A stretch of 64,000 nt of DNA from CAYWJT01 sp964458655 (GCA_964458655.1 CAYWJT010000001.1:62001-126000), one strand, 5' to 3'; shown: positions 34,373 through 43,631, counted from the first letter of the stretch. The notes: generated by a model from the letters alone, not told the origin. Made by a program: numbers and translations.

Positions 34373-35977
34373 ATGAGAAAACGAGTCATTCCGGCCTCCC
34401 TGGCGGCGCTTTTCCTGCTCCAGGTCCCTTCCCATAACCAGGACCTCTGGCTGGCGGCCCTGAACAAGGCCAGGGTGGTGGCCGGCATCGTCGAAGCGAA
34501 CTACTACAAGCCGGTCGAGGAGTCGGAGCTGGCCGGCTACGCCATGCGCGGCGTCCTCGACACCCTCGACCCGCATTCCTACTTCCTGGACCCGGAAGGC
34601 TATTCCCGGATGCGGGAGGATTACGCCGGCCGCTATTACGGCGTCGGGCTCCAGATCCAGAAGCAGGGCGACAACCTGGTCGTCATCAGCCCGATCGAGG
34701 GCGGTCCCGGCTGGAGGCTAGGCATCCTGCCCGGCGACGTCATCCTGACGATCGACGGCGAAAGCACCGTGCCCCTTTCGAGCTACGACGCCATGCAGAA
34801 GCTGCGCGGGGAAAAGGGCGCCAAAGTCACCATCACCATCTCTCGGGAGGGGCTCGACAAGCCGCTAGAACTGACCATCGAGCGTGAGGAAATACCGCTC
34901 CTGAGCATACCCTATGTCTTCATGCTCGACGAGAAGACGGGTTACGTCTACATCCGGAATTTCGGCGGAAACACCCCCGACGAGCTCCAGAGCGCCCTGG
35001 AGAAGCTCTCCCGTCAGGGGATGAAGAGCCTCATCCTGGACCTGCGCCTGAACCCGGGCGGGGCCCTGCGGCAGTGCATCGAGGTGGCGGACATGTTCCT
35101 GCCCAAGGGCGCGCTGGTGGTCTCCATCAGGGGACGTAACAGGGCCTATAACACCGATTTTTACGCCCGCTACGACGGCCAGTACGAGAAGGTGCCCCTG
35201 GTCGTCCTCATCGACCAGGGCTCGGCCAGCGCCTCGGAGATCGTCAGCGGCGCCGTCATGGACCACGACCGCGGCCTGATCGTGGGAGAGGATTCCTGGG
35301 GCAAGGGTCTGGTGCAGACCGTCTTCCAACTCGCGCCGGACACGGCCGTGGCCCTTACGGTAGCCAAGTATCTGACCCCGAGCGGCCGCTCCATCCAGCG
35401 GGATTACAGCCAGCTCGACGATTATCTCCTGAGCAAGAAGCAGCCCGAGCAGGAGCGCGAGGCGACCTACACCGACCACGGCCGAAAGGTCCTGGGACAG
35501 GGCGGCATAACTCCCGATTACAAGGTCAACAGCCTGCTCAAGCCGATAACCGGCCGGCTGAGGCTCGCGGGCGCGTTCTTCGGCTACGCCCGCAAGCTCC
35601 ACCTGCAGCAGACCGAGCTCGGCAAGCGGGTCCTGTTCCTGCAGGACGAGAAGGGCGCCCCGGTCTCCGCCGCGGGCAAACTGGTCGTCAGGAAGCCGTT
35701 CCAAGCCGGGCCTGAGTTCATCGCTGATTTCCGCGATTACCTGGTCAGGTCGAAGGTCGCCTTCGACGAGCAGGCCTTCGAGGAGGCCAGGGACGAGGTC
35801 AAGCGGGAACTCGAAAGGGAAGTGACAGCGGCCGTCTGGGGCTTCGAGGAAGGGGTCCGCGTTTCACGCCTGTCCGACCCGGCGGTGCTGAAGGCCATGG
35901 AGGTCATGCCGGAGGCGGCCGTCATGCTGGAGAGGATGCTGGCTTCGGCCGCCGAGCGGGCCAAGGCCGGCAAATAA
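34373..35977 (+). CDS. S41 carboxyl-terminal processing protease (CtpA/Prc type)
   Basis: A 534-residue envelope protease (signal-like stretch RKRVIPASLAALFLLQV). A PDZ domain at ~100-185 (YYGVGLQIQKQGDNLVVIS, GWRLGILPGDVILTIDGE) precedes the catalytic core: GYVYIRNFGGNTPDELQSAL, LILDLRLNPGGALRQ, and the active-site Ser in LIDQGSASASEIVSGA with Lys in VGEDSWGKGLVQTVF. These enzymes trim C-termini of periplasmic proteins. A C-terminal helical extension (~430-534) is longer than in the smallest members. The start at 34373 is chosen over an upstream TTG because the promoter -10 lies in between. Confidence 0.93.
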   Translation: MRKRVIPASLAALFLLQVPSHNQDLWLAALNKARVVAGIVEANYYKPVEESELAGYAMRGVLDTLDPHSYFLDPEGYSRMREDYAGRYYGVGLQIQKQGDNLVVISPIEGGPGWRLGILPGDVILTIDGESTVPLSSYDAMQKLRGEKGAKVTITISREGLDKPLELTIEREEIPLLSIPYVFMLDEKTGYVYIRNFGGNTPDELQSALEKLSRQGMKSLILDLRLNPGGALRQCIEVADMFLPKGALVVSIRGRNRAYNTDFYARYDGQYEKVPLVVLIDQGSASASEIVSGAVMDHDRGLIVGEDSWGKGLVQTVFQLAPDTAVALTVAKYLTPSGRSIQRDYSQLDDYLLSKKQPEQEREATYTDHGRKVLGQGGITPDYKVNSLLKPITGRLRLAGAFFGYARKLHLQQTELGKRVLFLQDEKGAPVSAAGKLVVRKPFQAGPEFIADFRDYLVRSKVAFDEQAFEEARDEVKRELEREVTAAVWGFEEGVRVSRLSDPAVLKAMEVMPEAAVMLERMLASAAERAKAGK

Positions 35978-35992
35978 CCTGAGGTAAGCCCG

Positions 35993-36442
35993 ATGAAAAT
36001 AGCCCTTGCTTCCGACCACGCCGGCTACGAGCTCAAAACGCGCGTCGCGGAATATCTCCGCGGCCGGGGCGTGGAGTTCAGGGACTTCGGCTGCGGGCCC
36101 GGCGAGACCGCGGATTATCCCGATTACGGCGCGGCCGCGGCGGCCGGCGTTGTCTCAGGCGAGTTCGACCGGGCCATCCTCGTCTGCGGAACCGGCCTGG
36201 GCATGGCGCTCGTGGCCAACAAGTTCAAGGGCATCCGGGCCACGCCATGCTGGAGCGAGTACACGGCCGAGGTCAGCCGCAGCCACAACGATTCCAACTG
36301 CCTGACCCTGGGCGGCCGGACCCATTCGGTGGAGCTGGCCCTGGCCTGCGTCCGGATCTGGCTAGACACGCCTTTCGAGGGCGGCCGCCACGCCCGGCGC
36401 GTGGACAAGATCAGGCTGCTCGAGGACCGGAATTTCAAATAA
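35993..36442 (+). CDS. rpiB: Ribose 5-phosphate isomerase B
   Basis: A 149-residue cytosolic isomerase interconverting ribose 5-phosphate and ribulose 5-phosphate. MKIALASDHAGYELK holds the Asp-His phosphate/substrate pair, DYPDYGAAAAAGVVSGE follows, and the active-site loop is ILVCGTGLGMALVANKFKG with the catalytic Cys; SRSHNDSNCLTLGGR is the family C-terminal block. Ribose 5-phosphate is the start of purine synthesis, and purD and purE follow downstream. Confidence 0.96.
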   Translation: MKIALASDHAGYELKTRVAEYLRGRGVEFRDFGCGPGETADYPDYGAAAAAGVVSGEFDRAILVCGTGLGMALVANKFKGIRATPCWSEYTAEVSRSHNDSNCLTLGGRTHSVELALACVRIWLDTPFEGGRHARRVDKIRLLEDRNFK

Positions 36443-36446
36443 CACC

Positions 36447-36466
36447 GCCGGCCGCCTCCGGCCGGC
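36447..36466 (+). terminator. Possible attenuator hairpin before the SHMT-like gene
   Basis: An 8-bp GCCGGCCG/CGGCCGGC stem with CCTC loop, followed by CGTTCGTTTT. The T-tract is imperfect, so termination would be partial. Confidence 0.35.
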
Positions 36467-36487
36467 CGTTCGTTTTCGAGGAGACGG

Positions 36488-37930
36488 ATGATGGCTTCGC
36501 TGCGGGAAAAGGTCGAGTCTCTGACCGCCAGGGTGGAGCGCAACAGCCGCTGGCGGCAGCGCGAGTGCTTCAACCTCATACCTTCGGAATCGACCCCTTC
36601 GCTCCTGGTCAAGCTCTGCGAGATCGCCGACCCTTCCGGGCGCTACGCCGAGCACCGGACCATGAAAGGCGAGGAGGTCTATTTCTACCAGGGCACGGAT
36701 TTCATCCGCGATGTCGAGGTCGAGGCCCAGCAGGAGCTCCGCCGCTATTTCGGCTGCACGGACGTCGAGCTCAGGCCGGTCAGCGGCCAGATGGCCAACG
36801 AGGTCGTCTTCAAGGCCATGGTCAAGTTCCTGAACCGGGGCCGGCCGGCGGGGACCCCGCCGCGCCGGATGAGCCTGGTCATGAACAACGACCTCATCTA
36901 CGGCGGGCACCTCAGCTCCCAGCCGATGGGCGCGCTCTTCAACTACGTGGAGGAGGATCCGGCGACCGGCAAGGAAAGGGTGATAAACCTGCCCGTGCTC
37001 AAGGACAACCCCTACAAGCCGGACACGGCCGCCCTGGCCGAGCTGCTCGAGAGGCACAAGCCGGAGCTCATCGTCTTCGGCAAGAGCATGTTCCTTTACC
37101 GGGAGCCGGTCCGCTTCGTCGCGGACATAGTCGCTTCCTGGCCGAAGCGGCCGGTCATCATGTTCGACATGGCCCACGTGCTCGGGCTCTACGGCGTCTT
37201 CCAGGAGCCGTTCGACGAGGGCGCGGACGTGGTCACCGGCAGCACCCACAAGACCTTCTTCGGGACGCAGCGGGGGCTCGTGGCCGGGAACTTCCCTCAG
37301 GCCTCGCCTCTGCGGCCGCTCTGGCTCGAGATAAAGTCGCGGGCCTTCCCCGGCTCGACCAGCAACCATCATCTGGGGACGCTCGTCGGACTGCTCATGT
37401 CGGCTTACGAGATGAACGAGTTCAAGGCCGATTACCAGGGCCAGGTGAGGCGGAACGCCCGGGCCTTCGCCAAAGCCCTCAGGGACCACGGCATCCCGGT
37501 GGAAGGCGACGAGGCCGACGGCTTCACCGAAACGCATCAGGTCATCATCCGGGTCAAGAAGTTCGGCCCGGGCATGGAGATGGCCCGGCGGCTCGAGGAC
37601 AACAACGTCATCACCAACTACCAGGCCCTGCCCGACGACTCCACTTTCCTCGAGGCGAGCGGCATCAGGCTCGGCGTCCAGGAAATGACCCGCTTCGGCA
37701 TGGTCGAGAAGGATTTCGACGAGCTGGCCGGCCTCATCGCCGATGTCGTCATCAGGGGACTCGATGTCAAGGAGAAGGTCACGGCCTACCGCCGGAATTT
37801 CCTGGACATGAAATACTGCCTGCCCGAGGCCGAGGCCGTGACCCTGGCCGCCCGGGTATTCCAGGCCGTCATCCCGGACGCGGCTTACGCCGCTAAGTTC
37901 GCGGAGAACCTGCTCAAACTGGCCGGATGA
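36488..37930 (+). CDS. Serine hydroxymethyltransferase-like PLP enzyme (divergent)
   Basis: A 480-residue fold-type I PLP protein of the SHMT family. PLP is expected on Lys255 in DVVTGSTHKTFFGTQRG; the cofactor Asp is in PVIMFDMAHVLGLYG, and VSGQMANEVVFKAMV and IYGGHLSSQPMG match SHMT blocks. It is longer than usual GlyA (~420), and the active-site segment YAEGYPGKRYYGG of canonical SHMT is replaced by RYAEHRTMKGEEVYFYQGTD. Glycine/one-carbon supply would fit the purine genes downstream, but the changed active site allows another aldol or decarboxylation substrate. It has a GAGGAGA ribosome site 5-11 nt upstream. Confidence 0.78.
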   Translation: MMASLREKVESLTARVERNSRWRQRECFNLIPSESTPSLLVKLCEIADPSGRYAEHRTMKGEEVYFYQGTDFIRDVEVEAQQELRRYFGCTDVELRPVSGQMANEVVFKAMVKFLNRGRPAGTPPRRMSLVMNNDLIYGGHLSSQPMGALFNYVEEDPATGKERVINLPVLKDNPYKPDTAALAELLERHKPELIVFGKSMFLYREPVRFVADIVASWPKRPVIMFDMAHVLGLYGVFQEPFDEGADVVTGSTHKTFFGTQRGLVAGNFPQASPLRPLWLEIKSRAFPGSTSNHHLGTLVGLLMSAYEMNEFKADYQGQVRRNARAFAKALRDHGIPVEGDEADGFTETHQVIIRVKKFGPGMEMARRLEDNNVITNYQALPDDSTFLEASGIRLGVQEMTRFGMVEKDFDELAGLIADVVIRGLDVKEKVTAYRRNFLDMKYCLPEAEAVTLAARVFQAVIPDAAYAAKFAENLLKLAG

Positions 37931-37975
37931 AGCCCGAGGCCGCCGGCCGGAATTTACGCTAAGGGAGGGTTGGCG

Positions 37976-39277
37976 ATGAAGATCCTGGTGGTCGGTCAGG
38001 GAGGCCGGGAGCACGCCCTGGCCTGGAAGATAAGCCAGAGCCCCCTCGTCGAAAAGGTCTACTGCGCCCCGGGCAACGGCGGCACGCGGCTGGTGGCCGA
38101 GAACGTGCCGATCGAGGACACCGACATCGAAGCCCTGGCTGTCTTCGCCCGGCGGGAAGGCGTGGACCTGACCGTGGTCGGGCCGGAAACGCCGCTCGTG
38201 CTGGGGATCGCGGACGAATTCGAGAAGCAGGGCCTGCGGGTATTCGGTCCCAGCCGCAAGGCGGCCCAGCTCGAGGGCAGCAAGGTCTTCGCCAAGCAGT
38301 TCCTGGAACGCCACCGCATCCCGACGGCGCGCTTCAGGGTGGCCGACAGCGTCGGCCAGGTCCAGAAGATCCTGGGCTCGGGCGAGTTGGGACTGCCCGT
38401 GGTGGTCAAGGCCGACGGCCTGGCGGCCGGCAAGGGCGTCGTCGTCTGTCCCACCGAGAAAAAGGCCGAGGAGGCCGCCACAGAGATGCTGGTCGAGGGC
38501 AAGTTCGGCCCGGCCGGCCGGCGAGTTGTGCTCGAAGAGTTCCTCAGCGGCCGGGAGATGTCCTTCATCGTCGTCACCGACGGGATACACGTGCAGCCCC
38601 TGGTCTCGGCCACGGACCACAAGGCCGCCTATGACGGCGACCGCGGCCCGAACACGGGCGGAATGGGCGCCGTGTCGCCTTCCCCATACATGAGCGAGAG
38701 GCTGTTCAAGGAGATCATGGAAAAGATAATCCGCCCGGCCGTGACCCGGATGCTGGAGGAGGGCCGCAAGTACTGCGGCGTCCTTTACGCCGGTCTTATG
38801 ATCACGGACAAAGGGCCCCGGGTGCTCGAGTTCAACTGCAGGTTCGGCGACCCGGAGACCCAGGCCCAGCTCCTGCGCCTGGAAAGCGACCTGGTCGAGC
38901 TTCTCGTCGACGCCGTGGAAGGCAAGGTGCTCCGGCACGAGGTCCGCTGGACGGCCCAGCCCTCGGGCTGCGTCGTCCTGGCTTCGGGCGGGTACCCGCT
39001 GCGTTACGAGAAAGGCAAGCCCATCACCGGACTGGACCAGGCCGAGGCCATACCGGGCGTCAGGGTGTTCCACGCCGGCACCCGCTTCGAGAACGGCGCC
39101 TATTTCACCAACGGCGGCCGGGTCCTGAACGTCTGCGCCTCCGAGCCCGGCCTCAAGGAGACGATGGAGAAGATCTACAGGGCCTGCGGCAGGATATACT
39201 TCGAGGCCGTGCAGTTCCGGCGCGACATCGGCGCCATAAAAGAAGAGAAAGAAGAGGCGGAGGGCGGACAGCCATGA
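37976..39277 (+). CDS. purD: Phosphoribosylamine-glycine ligase PurD
   Basis: A 433-residue ATP-grasp enzyme (GAR synthetase), second step of purine synthesis. MKILVVGQGGREHALAWK is the N-terminal dinucleotide-like motif; DLTVVGPETPLVLGI, SKVFAKQFLERHRIPTA, VVVKADGLAAGKGVVVCPT (ATP), DHKAAYDGDRGPNTGGMGA and VLEFNCRFGDPETQAQL (metal ligands) follow in order. ATG 37976 is preferred to a TTG two codons earlier because AGGGAGG precedes it. Its stop overlaps purE by 4 nt. Confidence 0.97.
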   Translation: MKILVVGQGGREHALAWKISQSPLVEKVYCAPGNGGTRLVAENVPIEDTDIEALAVFARREGVDLTVVGPETPLVLGIADEFEKQGLRVFGPSRKAAQLEGSKVFAKQFLERHRIPTARFRVADSVGQVQKILGSGELGLPVVVKADGLAAGKGVVVCPTEKKAEEAATEMLVEGKFGPAGRRVVLEEFLSGREMSFIVVTDGIHVQPLVSATDHKAAYDGDRGPNTGGMGAVSPSPYMSERLFKEIMEKIIRPAVTRMLEEGRKYCGVLYAGLMITDKGPRVLEFNCRFGDPETQAQLLRLESDLVELLVDAVEGKVLRHEVRWTAQPSGCVVLASGGYPLRYEKGKPITGLDQAEAIPGVRVFHAGTRFENGAYFTNGGRVLNVCASEPGLKETMEKIYRACGRIYFEAVQFRRDIGAIKEEKEEAEGGQP

Positions 39278-39765
39278 GAGTGATGATATTCCTGGGCAGC
39301 GAATCCGACCTGCCCGTGATCGAGGACGCGGCCGGACTCCTCAAGGAATTCGGGGTGGAGTTCGGCGTCGAAGTCACTTCCGCCCACAGGACGCCCGAGA
39401 GGACGGTGCGGCTTATCAGAGAGGCGGAAGAGAAGGGGACCGAGGTATTCATTGCGGTCGCCGGCAAGGCCGCCCATCTGCCGGGCGTCGTCGCCTCCCA
39501 CACCATCAAGCCCGTGATCGGCGTGCCGGTTTCGAGCGAGGCCCTGGCGGGGCTGGACGCCCTGCTCTCGATCGTCCAGATGCCGCGCGGGGTGCCGGTG
39601 GCGGCCATGGCCCTGGACAAGCAGGGCGGTTCCAACGGCGCGCTCCTGGCCCTCGAGATACTGGCGCTCAAGGACGAGGCCGTGCGGGCGCGGCTGGTCG
39701 AGTTCAGGGCCGCGGTCGCGGCCAGGGTCGAGGCCTCTTCCAAGAGGGTCCGGGAAAAGCTGTGA
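39274..39765 (+). CDS. purE: N5-carboxyaminoimidazole ribonucleotide mutase PurE
   Basis: A 163-residue enzyme moving the carboxyl group in AIR carboxylation. FLGSESDLPVIEDAAGLLK binds the ribose phosphate, SAHRTPERTVRLI is the catalytic His block, and VFIAVAGKAAHLPGVVAS and GVPVSS, QMPRGVPVAAMALD complete the fold. PurK, which class I PurE needs, is not in the window. Translation is coupled to purD (ATGA). Confidence 0.96.
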   Translation: MRVMIFLGSESDLPVIEDAAGLLKEFGVEFGVEVTSAHRTPERTVRLIREAEEKGTEVFIAVAGKAAHLPGVVASHTIKPVIGVPVSSEALAGLDALLSIVQMPRGVPVAAMALDKQGGSNGALLALEILALKDEAVRARLVEFRAAVAARVEASSKRVREKL

Positions 39766-39774
39766 ACGTGTGCC

Positions 39775-41232
39775 ATGCCTTCCGTGGCCATAAAGAGTTT
39801 CGGCTGCCGGGTCAACCAGGCCGAGGCCTTCGCCTGGGCTGACGAGCTCGGCCGGGAGGGCTGGCGCGTCGAGACCGCCTGTCCTGAACGGGCGGACGTA
39901 GTCATCGTCAACTCCTGCACCCTGACGGCCAGGGCCGACCGGGACGTCTTCAAGTTCGTCAGGAAGGCCGGCCGAGAAAACCCCCGGGCCAGGATCATCG
40001 TGACGGGCTGCCTGGCCGAGCGGGCGGCCGCGGAGCTCAGCCGCCTCCCGGGCGTCGCCTTCGTGGCCGGCAACAAAGAGAAAGAAACGCTGGCGCGTAA
40101 AGCGCTTGAGCTCGCCGGTGAAGACCTGACCCCCCCGGGGCAAACGGCCGTCTCAGACGTTTCGGCAGGCGAAGCTCGTTCTGAAGGGGTCGCCGGGGCT
40201 ACTTCTGAGGACGACGCGGCCTTCCGTTCCCGGGCGGTGGTCAAGGTGCAGGACGGCTGCGGCCTGCGCTGCACCTTCTGCGTCATACCGGCCGTCAGGG
40301 GCCGCAACCGTAGTGTGCCTATAGAAAAAATAGTATCCTGCGTCGCGAGCCTGGCCGGCCGGGGCTTCAACGAAGTGGTGCTGGCCGGTATCCACCTGTC
40401 CTCTTATGGCGCCGACCTCGAGCCGCGGGTCTCGCTCGTCGACCTGATCGAGGCGGTCGGCAAGCTGGACTGGCCGGGCTGGCTCAGGCTGACCTCGCTC
40501 GACCCGCGCCTGACGGGTCCGGAACTCGTTTCGCGCGTCGCCGCCGACCCCAAGGTGGCCCGGCACTTCCACCTTTCGCTCCAGCACGTCTCGGAGCGTG
40601 TCCTAAGCCGCATGGGCCGGGGCGGCGGTCCGGAGCTTTACATGGCCCTGCTCAGCCGCTTCAGGGAGCTTGCCCCGGACGCGGCGTTGGGGGCCGACGT
40701 CATCGTCGGCTTCCCCGGCGAAACCGAGGAGGAATTCGATGAGCTGCGGGATTTCCTGGCGCACTCGCCGCTGACCTACTTCCACGTGTTCAGCTATTCG
40801 CCGCGCCGGGGGACGCCGGCCGCCGCCATGGAGCAGGTCCGGGAAGAGCTCAAGGCCGAGCGCTCGAGGATATTGAGGAAGCTTTCGGCCGACAAGAGCC
40901 TGGCCTTCAGGCGGTCGCTCCTCGGCCGCAACTTGAGGGGCATCGTCATTCGCCGCAACGTTCGGCCGGCCGGGAAGCGCGCGGGGCCGGCGCCGACGGC
41001 CGGTCCGGGGGAGGGCCTGACCCTGCCCGGCGCGGAACGCGGCCGGCTGTCCGAGGTTTTGACCGAGAACTACATTCGCGTCATGGCCGCGGGCGACTGC
41101 CCTCCGGAGCGCTCCATGGTCAGCGTCCGGCTGACCGGCGTCCGGGCCGGGCTGAACGAAGGCGTGATCTCCGGCGAGCTTCCCGGCGCGGAAAGATCCG
41201 GCTGTCGACCGGGAGCGGCGGCTGGCATATAA
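39775..41232 (+). CDS. mtaB: tRNA (N6-threonylcarbamoyladenosine 37) methylthiotransferase MtaB-like
   Basis: A 485-residue MiaB-family radical SAM enzyme that adds a methylthio group to t6A37 of tRNAs reading ANN codons. The UPF0004 domain (IKSFGCRVNQAEA, VIVNSCTLTARAD, VTGCLAERAA) supplies three cysteines of the auxiliary cluster. The radical SAM Cys are in VQDGCGLRCTFCVIP. RGFNEVVLAGIHLSSYG and FHVFSYSPRRGTPAA are family blocks. The SFGCRVNQ start (not LGCAKN) and CxLRC favour MtaB over MiaB or RimO. The TRAM-like tail is partly replaced by a Pro/Gly-rich linker. Starts 9 nt after purE. Confidence 0.88.
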   Translation: MPSVAIKSFGCRVNQAEAFAWADELGREGWRVETACPERADVVIVNSCTLTARADRDVFKFVRKAGRENPRARIIVTGCLAERAAAELSRLPGVAFVAGNKEKETLARKALELAGEDLTPPGQTAVSDVSAGEARSEGVAGATSEDDAAFRSRAVVKVQDGCGLRCTFCVIPAVRGRNRSVPIEKIVSCVASLAGRGFNEVVLAGIHLSSYGADLEPRVSLVDLIEAVGKLDWPGWLRLTSLDPRLTGPELVSRVAADPKVARHFHLSLQHVSERVLSRMGRGGGPELYMALLSRFRELAPDAALGADVIVGFPGETEEEFDELRDFLAHSPLTYFHVFSYSPRRGTPAAAMEQVREELKAERSRILRKLSADKSLAFRRSLLGRNLRGIVIRRNVRPAGKRAGPAPTAGPGEGLTLPGAERGRLSEVLTENYIRVMAAGDCPPERSMVSVRLTGVRAGLNEGVISGELPGAERSGCRPGAAAGI

Positions 41233-41233
41233 T
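41205..41233 (+). promoter_or_regulatory. Internal promoter for mutL
   Basis: TCGACC (41205-41210), 17 nt, TATAAT (41228-41233), inside the end of mtaB. The mutL ATG is 12 nt further. Confidence 0.45.
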
Positions 41234-41245
41234 GAGCAGACTAAG

Positions 41246-43033
41246 ATGAACAGGATACGCGTCCTTCCCGAAGAAGTCGCCGCCAAGATCGCCGCCGGCG
41301 AGGTCATCGAGCGTCCCGCCTCGGTGGTCAAGGAGCTCGTGGAGAACGCCCTCGACGCCGGCGCCACGGAGGTCAGGATTGATGTCCAGGCCGGCGGCAA
41401 GTCCCTCGTCCGGGTCGCCGACAACGGCCGGGGCATGTCAACGGAGGACGCGGCCCTTTGCTTCAAGCGGCACTCGACCAGCAAGATCGCGGGCGAGCAG
41501 GACCTGGACAGGATCTCGACCCTCGGCTTCCGGGGCGAGGCCCTGGCCTCCATCTCGGCCGTCGCCCGGGTGACGCTGAAGACGAGCGACGGCGCCGGGG
41601 GGAAAGGGGTCATGATAGAGCGGGAAGGGGAGAAGCTCCTCTCGGTCACGGACATCGCCTTCCCCCGGGGGACGACGGTCGAGGTGCGCGACCTTTTCTT
41701 CAACCTGCCGGCCCGCCGGAAGTTCCTGAGGTCGGACCGTTCCGAGCTGAGCTTCATAGTCAGGACGGTCACCGAGATCGCCGCGGCCTTCCCGGAGACG
41801 CGCTTCGTTCTCGCGCATGGGGAGCGGACGCTTCTCGACTGCCCGGCGGTCAGGACCGCGGGCGAGCGCATCTATCAGCTTTTCGGGCGGGAAGTGGCGA
41901 GCGGCCTGATGGAGATCAAGGCGGCCGAGGGAAGCCATCGCCTTGAAGGCCACGCTTCGCTGCCGCTCGGCGGCCGGGCCGACCGTTCCCTCCAGCACGT
42001 CTTCGTGAACCGCCGTCCGGTCCGTGACAGGATGATCACGGCCGCCCTGAACCAGGCTTATGCCGGCATACTGGAGAGGAACAGGGCGCCGGAAGCCTTC
42101 CTGTTCTTCTCCATTCCCTTCGATGAAGTCGACGTCAACGTCCATCCCGCCAAGTCCGAGGTCCGCTTCAGCAACGCCCAGACGGTCTTCCGCCTCGTCA
42201 TTCAGGCGGTCCAGGCGGCGGTGGCCAGGGGCCCGGTCCTGAAGAAGATGCAGCCGGCCGCCGGGGGGCCTGCGCCGCTTCAGGGAGAAGGCGTTGAGCG
42301 GACTGTGGCCGAACAGAAGCTGCCCTGGGGCGAGGCCGCCAGCGGGCCCGGTCTGAGGCCTGAAGATGAGGCCGGAAAGGGTCACGGAGGCCCGGTTTTC
42401 GGGCAGGGTTTCCCGGAAGGCGCCGTTCATGAGCTCCGACCGCAACCGGCGGCAGGGCCCCGGGTCATCGGACAGTACGAGAACCTTTACATAATCGCGT
42501 CGGCGCCGGAAGGCCTGCTGGTCATAGACCAGCACAACGCCCACGAGCGCGTCCTTTACGACAGGTTCGTCGAGATCGACCGCGAGCGCGCCTGGCCCGT
42601 TAAAATGCTGCTCGTGCCCGAGGTCGTCGAGCTTTCGGCCTCGGACTTCGCGGCCTTCGAGGAAGCCGCCGCCGACCTGGAGGCGATGGGCTTCGTGGCC
42701 GACCAAATGGGCGGACGGAGCGTGGCCCTGAAGGGATACCCCGACCTCTTCGGGCCGGCTGAGGTCAGGGACGTCTTCCTGAGCCTCGTCGCGGAGGGCT
42801 CGGGCCGGGCGGGTGAGGAGAGGCGCAAACGGCTCCTGGCCACCCTGGCCTGCAAGAGCGCGGTCAAGGCCGGCGAGCCGCTGAACATGGAGAAGATGTC
42901 CTACCTCGTCGAGGAGCTCTTCCGGACGGGCCAGCCCGCGCTTTGCCCCCACGGCCGTCCCATCGTCCTGCGCATCGAAAAGGACGACCTCGACCGCGGC
43001 CTGGGCCGGCCGGCGGCCCGTGCCGGCAGATGA
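41246..43033 (+). CDS. mutL: DNA mismatch repair protein MutL
   Basis: A 595-residue protein. The GHKL ATPase domain is complete: KIAAGEVIERPASVVKELVE, NALDAGA, VADNGRGM, STSKI, TLGFRGEALASIS. FVNRRPVRDRMI and VNVHPAKSEVRF mark the second domain. The C-terminal endonuclease region has DQHNAHERVLYD at 428-439 where nicking MutL proteins have DQHAxxExxxxE; the last Glu is Asp here and the Ala is Asn. The other metal motifs ACKSAVKAGE and CPHGRP are intact, so a functional nuclease is still likely. MutS is outside the window. Confidence 0.96.
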   Translation: MNRIRVLPEEVAAKIAAGEVIERPASVVKELVENALDAGATEVRIDVQAGGKSLVRVADNGRGMSTEDAALCFKRHSTSKIAGEQDLDRISTLGFRGEALASISAVARVTLKTSDGAGGKGVMIEREGEKLLSVTDIAFPRGTTVEVRDLFFNLPARRKFLRSDRSELSFIVRTVTEIAAAFPETRFVLAHGERTLLDCPAVRTAGERIYQLFGREVASGLMEIKAAEGSHRLEGHASLPLGGRADRSLQHVFVNRRPVRDRMITAALNQAYAGILERNRAPEAFLFFSIPFDEVDVNVHPAKSEVRFSNAQTVFRLVIQAVQAAVARGPVLKKMQPAAGGPAPLQGEGVERTVAEQKLPWGEAASGPGLRPEDEAGKGHGGPVFGQGFPEGAVHELRPQPAAGPRVIGQYENLYIIASAPEGLLVIDQHNAHERVLYDRFVEIDRERAWPVKMLLVPEVVELSASDFAAFEEAAADLEAMGFVADQMGGRSVALKGYPDLFGPAEVRDVFLSLVAEGSGRAGEERRKRLLATLACKSAVKAGEPLNMEKMSYLVEELFRTGQPALCPHGRPIVLRIEKDDLDRGLGRPAARAGR

Positions 43034-43353
43034 GCCGGAAGCTTTCAGCTTCTCTTCGGCATCCGCGCCCGCGAAAGTTGCAGGGCTCAAGCCGCAGCGA
43101 TAATCTCAGCCGTCGGGTTTGTCGAATCCGTCGAGTTCCGGCGCGGGCTTCGGTTCCCTGCTCCCGAAGCAGGCGTCCACGAGAAAAATACTATCCGTCG
43201 GGCCGGGCAAAGGGTATGCCCGCGATCCGCGCTCTTGGCGTCGAGCAGCCGCCGGCAAATTGACACTTTTCAGGGGCTTCTGTTAAGATGAACGCGATTT
43301 TTCGGGCCGGACGGGCTTCGCGTCCGCGTGAACACCTCATGACGAAGCGGAAA
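43034..43353. other. Intergenic region before tRNA-Pro
   Basis: No gene is supported here. It holds only the tRNA-Pro promoter near its right end. Confidence 0.7.
43260..43289 (+). promoter_or_regulatory. Promoter of tRNA-Pro
   Basis: TTGACA (43260-43265), 18 nt, TAAGAT (43284-43289). Confidence 0.55.
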
Positions 43354-43428
43354 CGGGGAGTGGCGCAGCCTGGTTAGCGCGCCTGCCTTGGGAGCAGGAG
43401 GTCGTCGGTTCGAATCCGATCTCCCCGA
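43354..43428 (+). tRNA. tRNA-Pro (TGG)
   Basis: A full cloverleaf: 7-bp acceptor CGGGGAG/CTCCCCG, D-arm with GGTTAGC, anticodon stem CCTGC/GCAGG around loop CTTGGGA (anticodon TGG, Pro), T-loop GGTTCGAATCC. The CCA end is not encoded. It reads CCA and, by wobble, other proline codons. Confidence 0.96.
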
Positions 43429-43590
43429 TTCCTACGGTCGCGCCGAGCCGAGGTGAAGCGGCGCAGGCGGCATACTCGCGCGCCGGTCGGTCTGTGGGCA
43501 GGTCGTATAAACAGGCGGAGCGGCAGCCGTCTCTGAAGCTTCGACAAGCGGGATGCGGGCCGTGCGGAACGCGCAACGGCGGCGCGAAGA

Positions 43591-43620
43591 CTGAAACGTC
43601 GGGGCGCGGTCTGGTATAAT
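43591..43620 (+). promoter_or_regulatory. Promoter of tRNA-Arg
   Basis: CTGAAA (43591-43596), 18 nt, TATAAT (43615-43620), about 12 nt before the tRNA. Confidence 0.5.
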
Positions 43621-43631
43621 CTGGGACGCGG

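Noticed and set aside
36362..39073. A 903-codon open frame antisense to purD and the SHMT-like gene
   Set aside because: It mirrors the sense genes; GC-rich coding leaves the opposite strand open. No motifs or start signals were found. The same applies to the long frames at 632-2104, 2117-3313 and 44885-46678.
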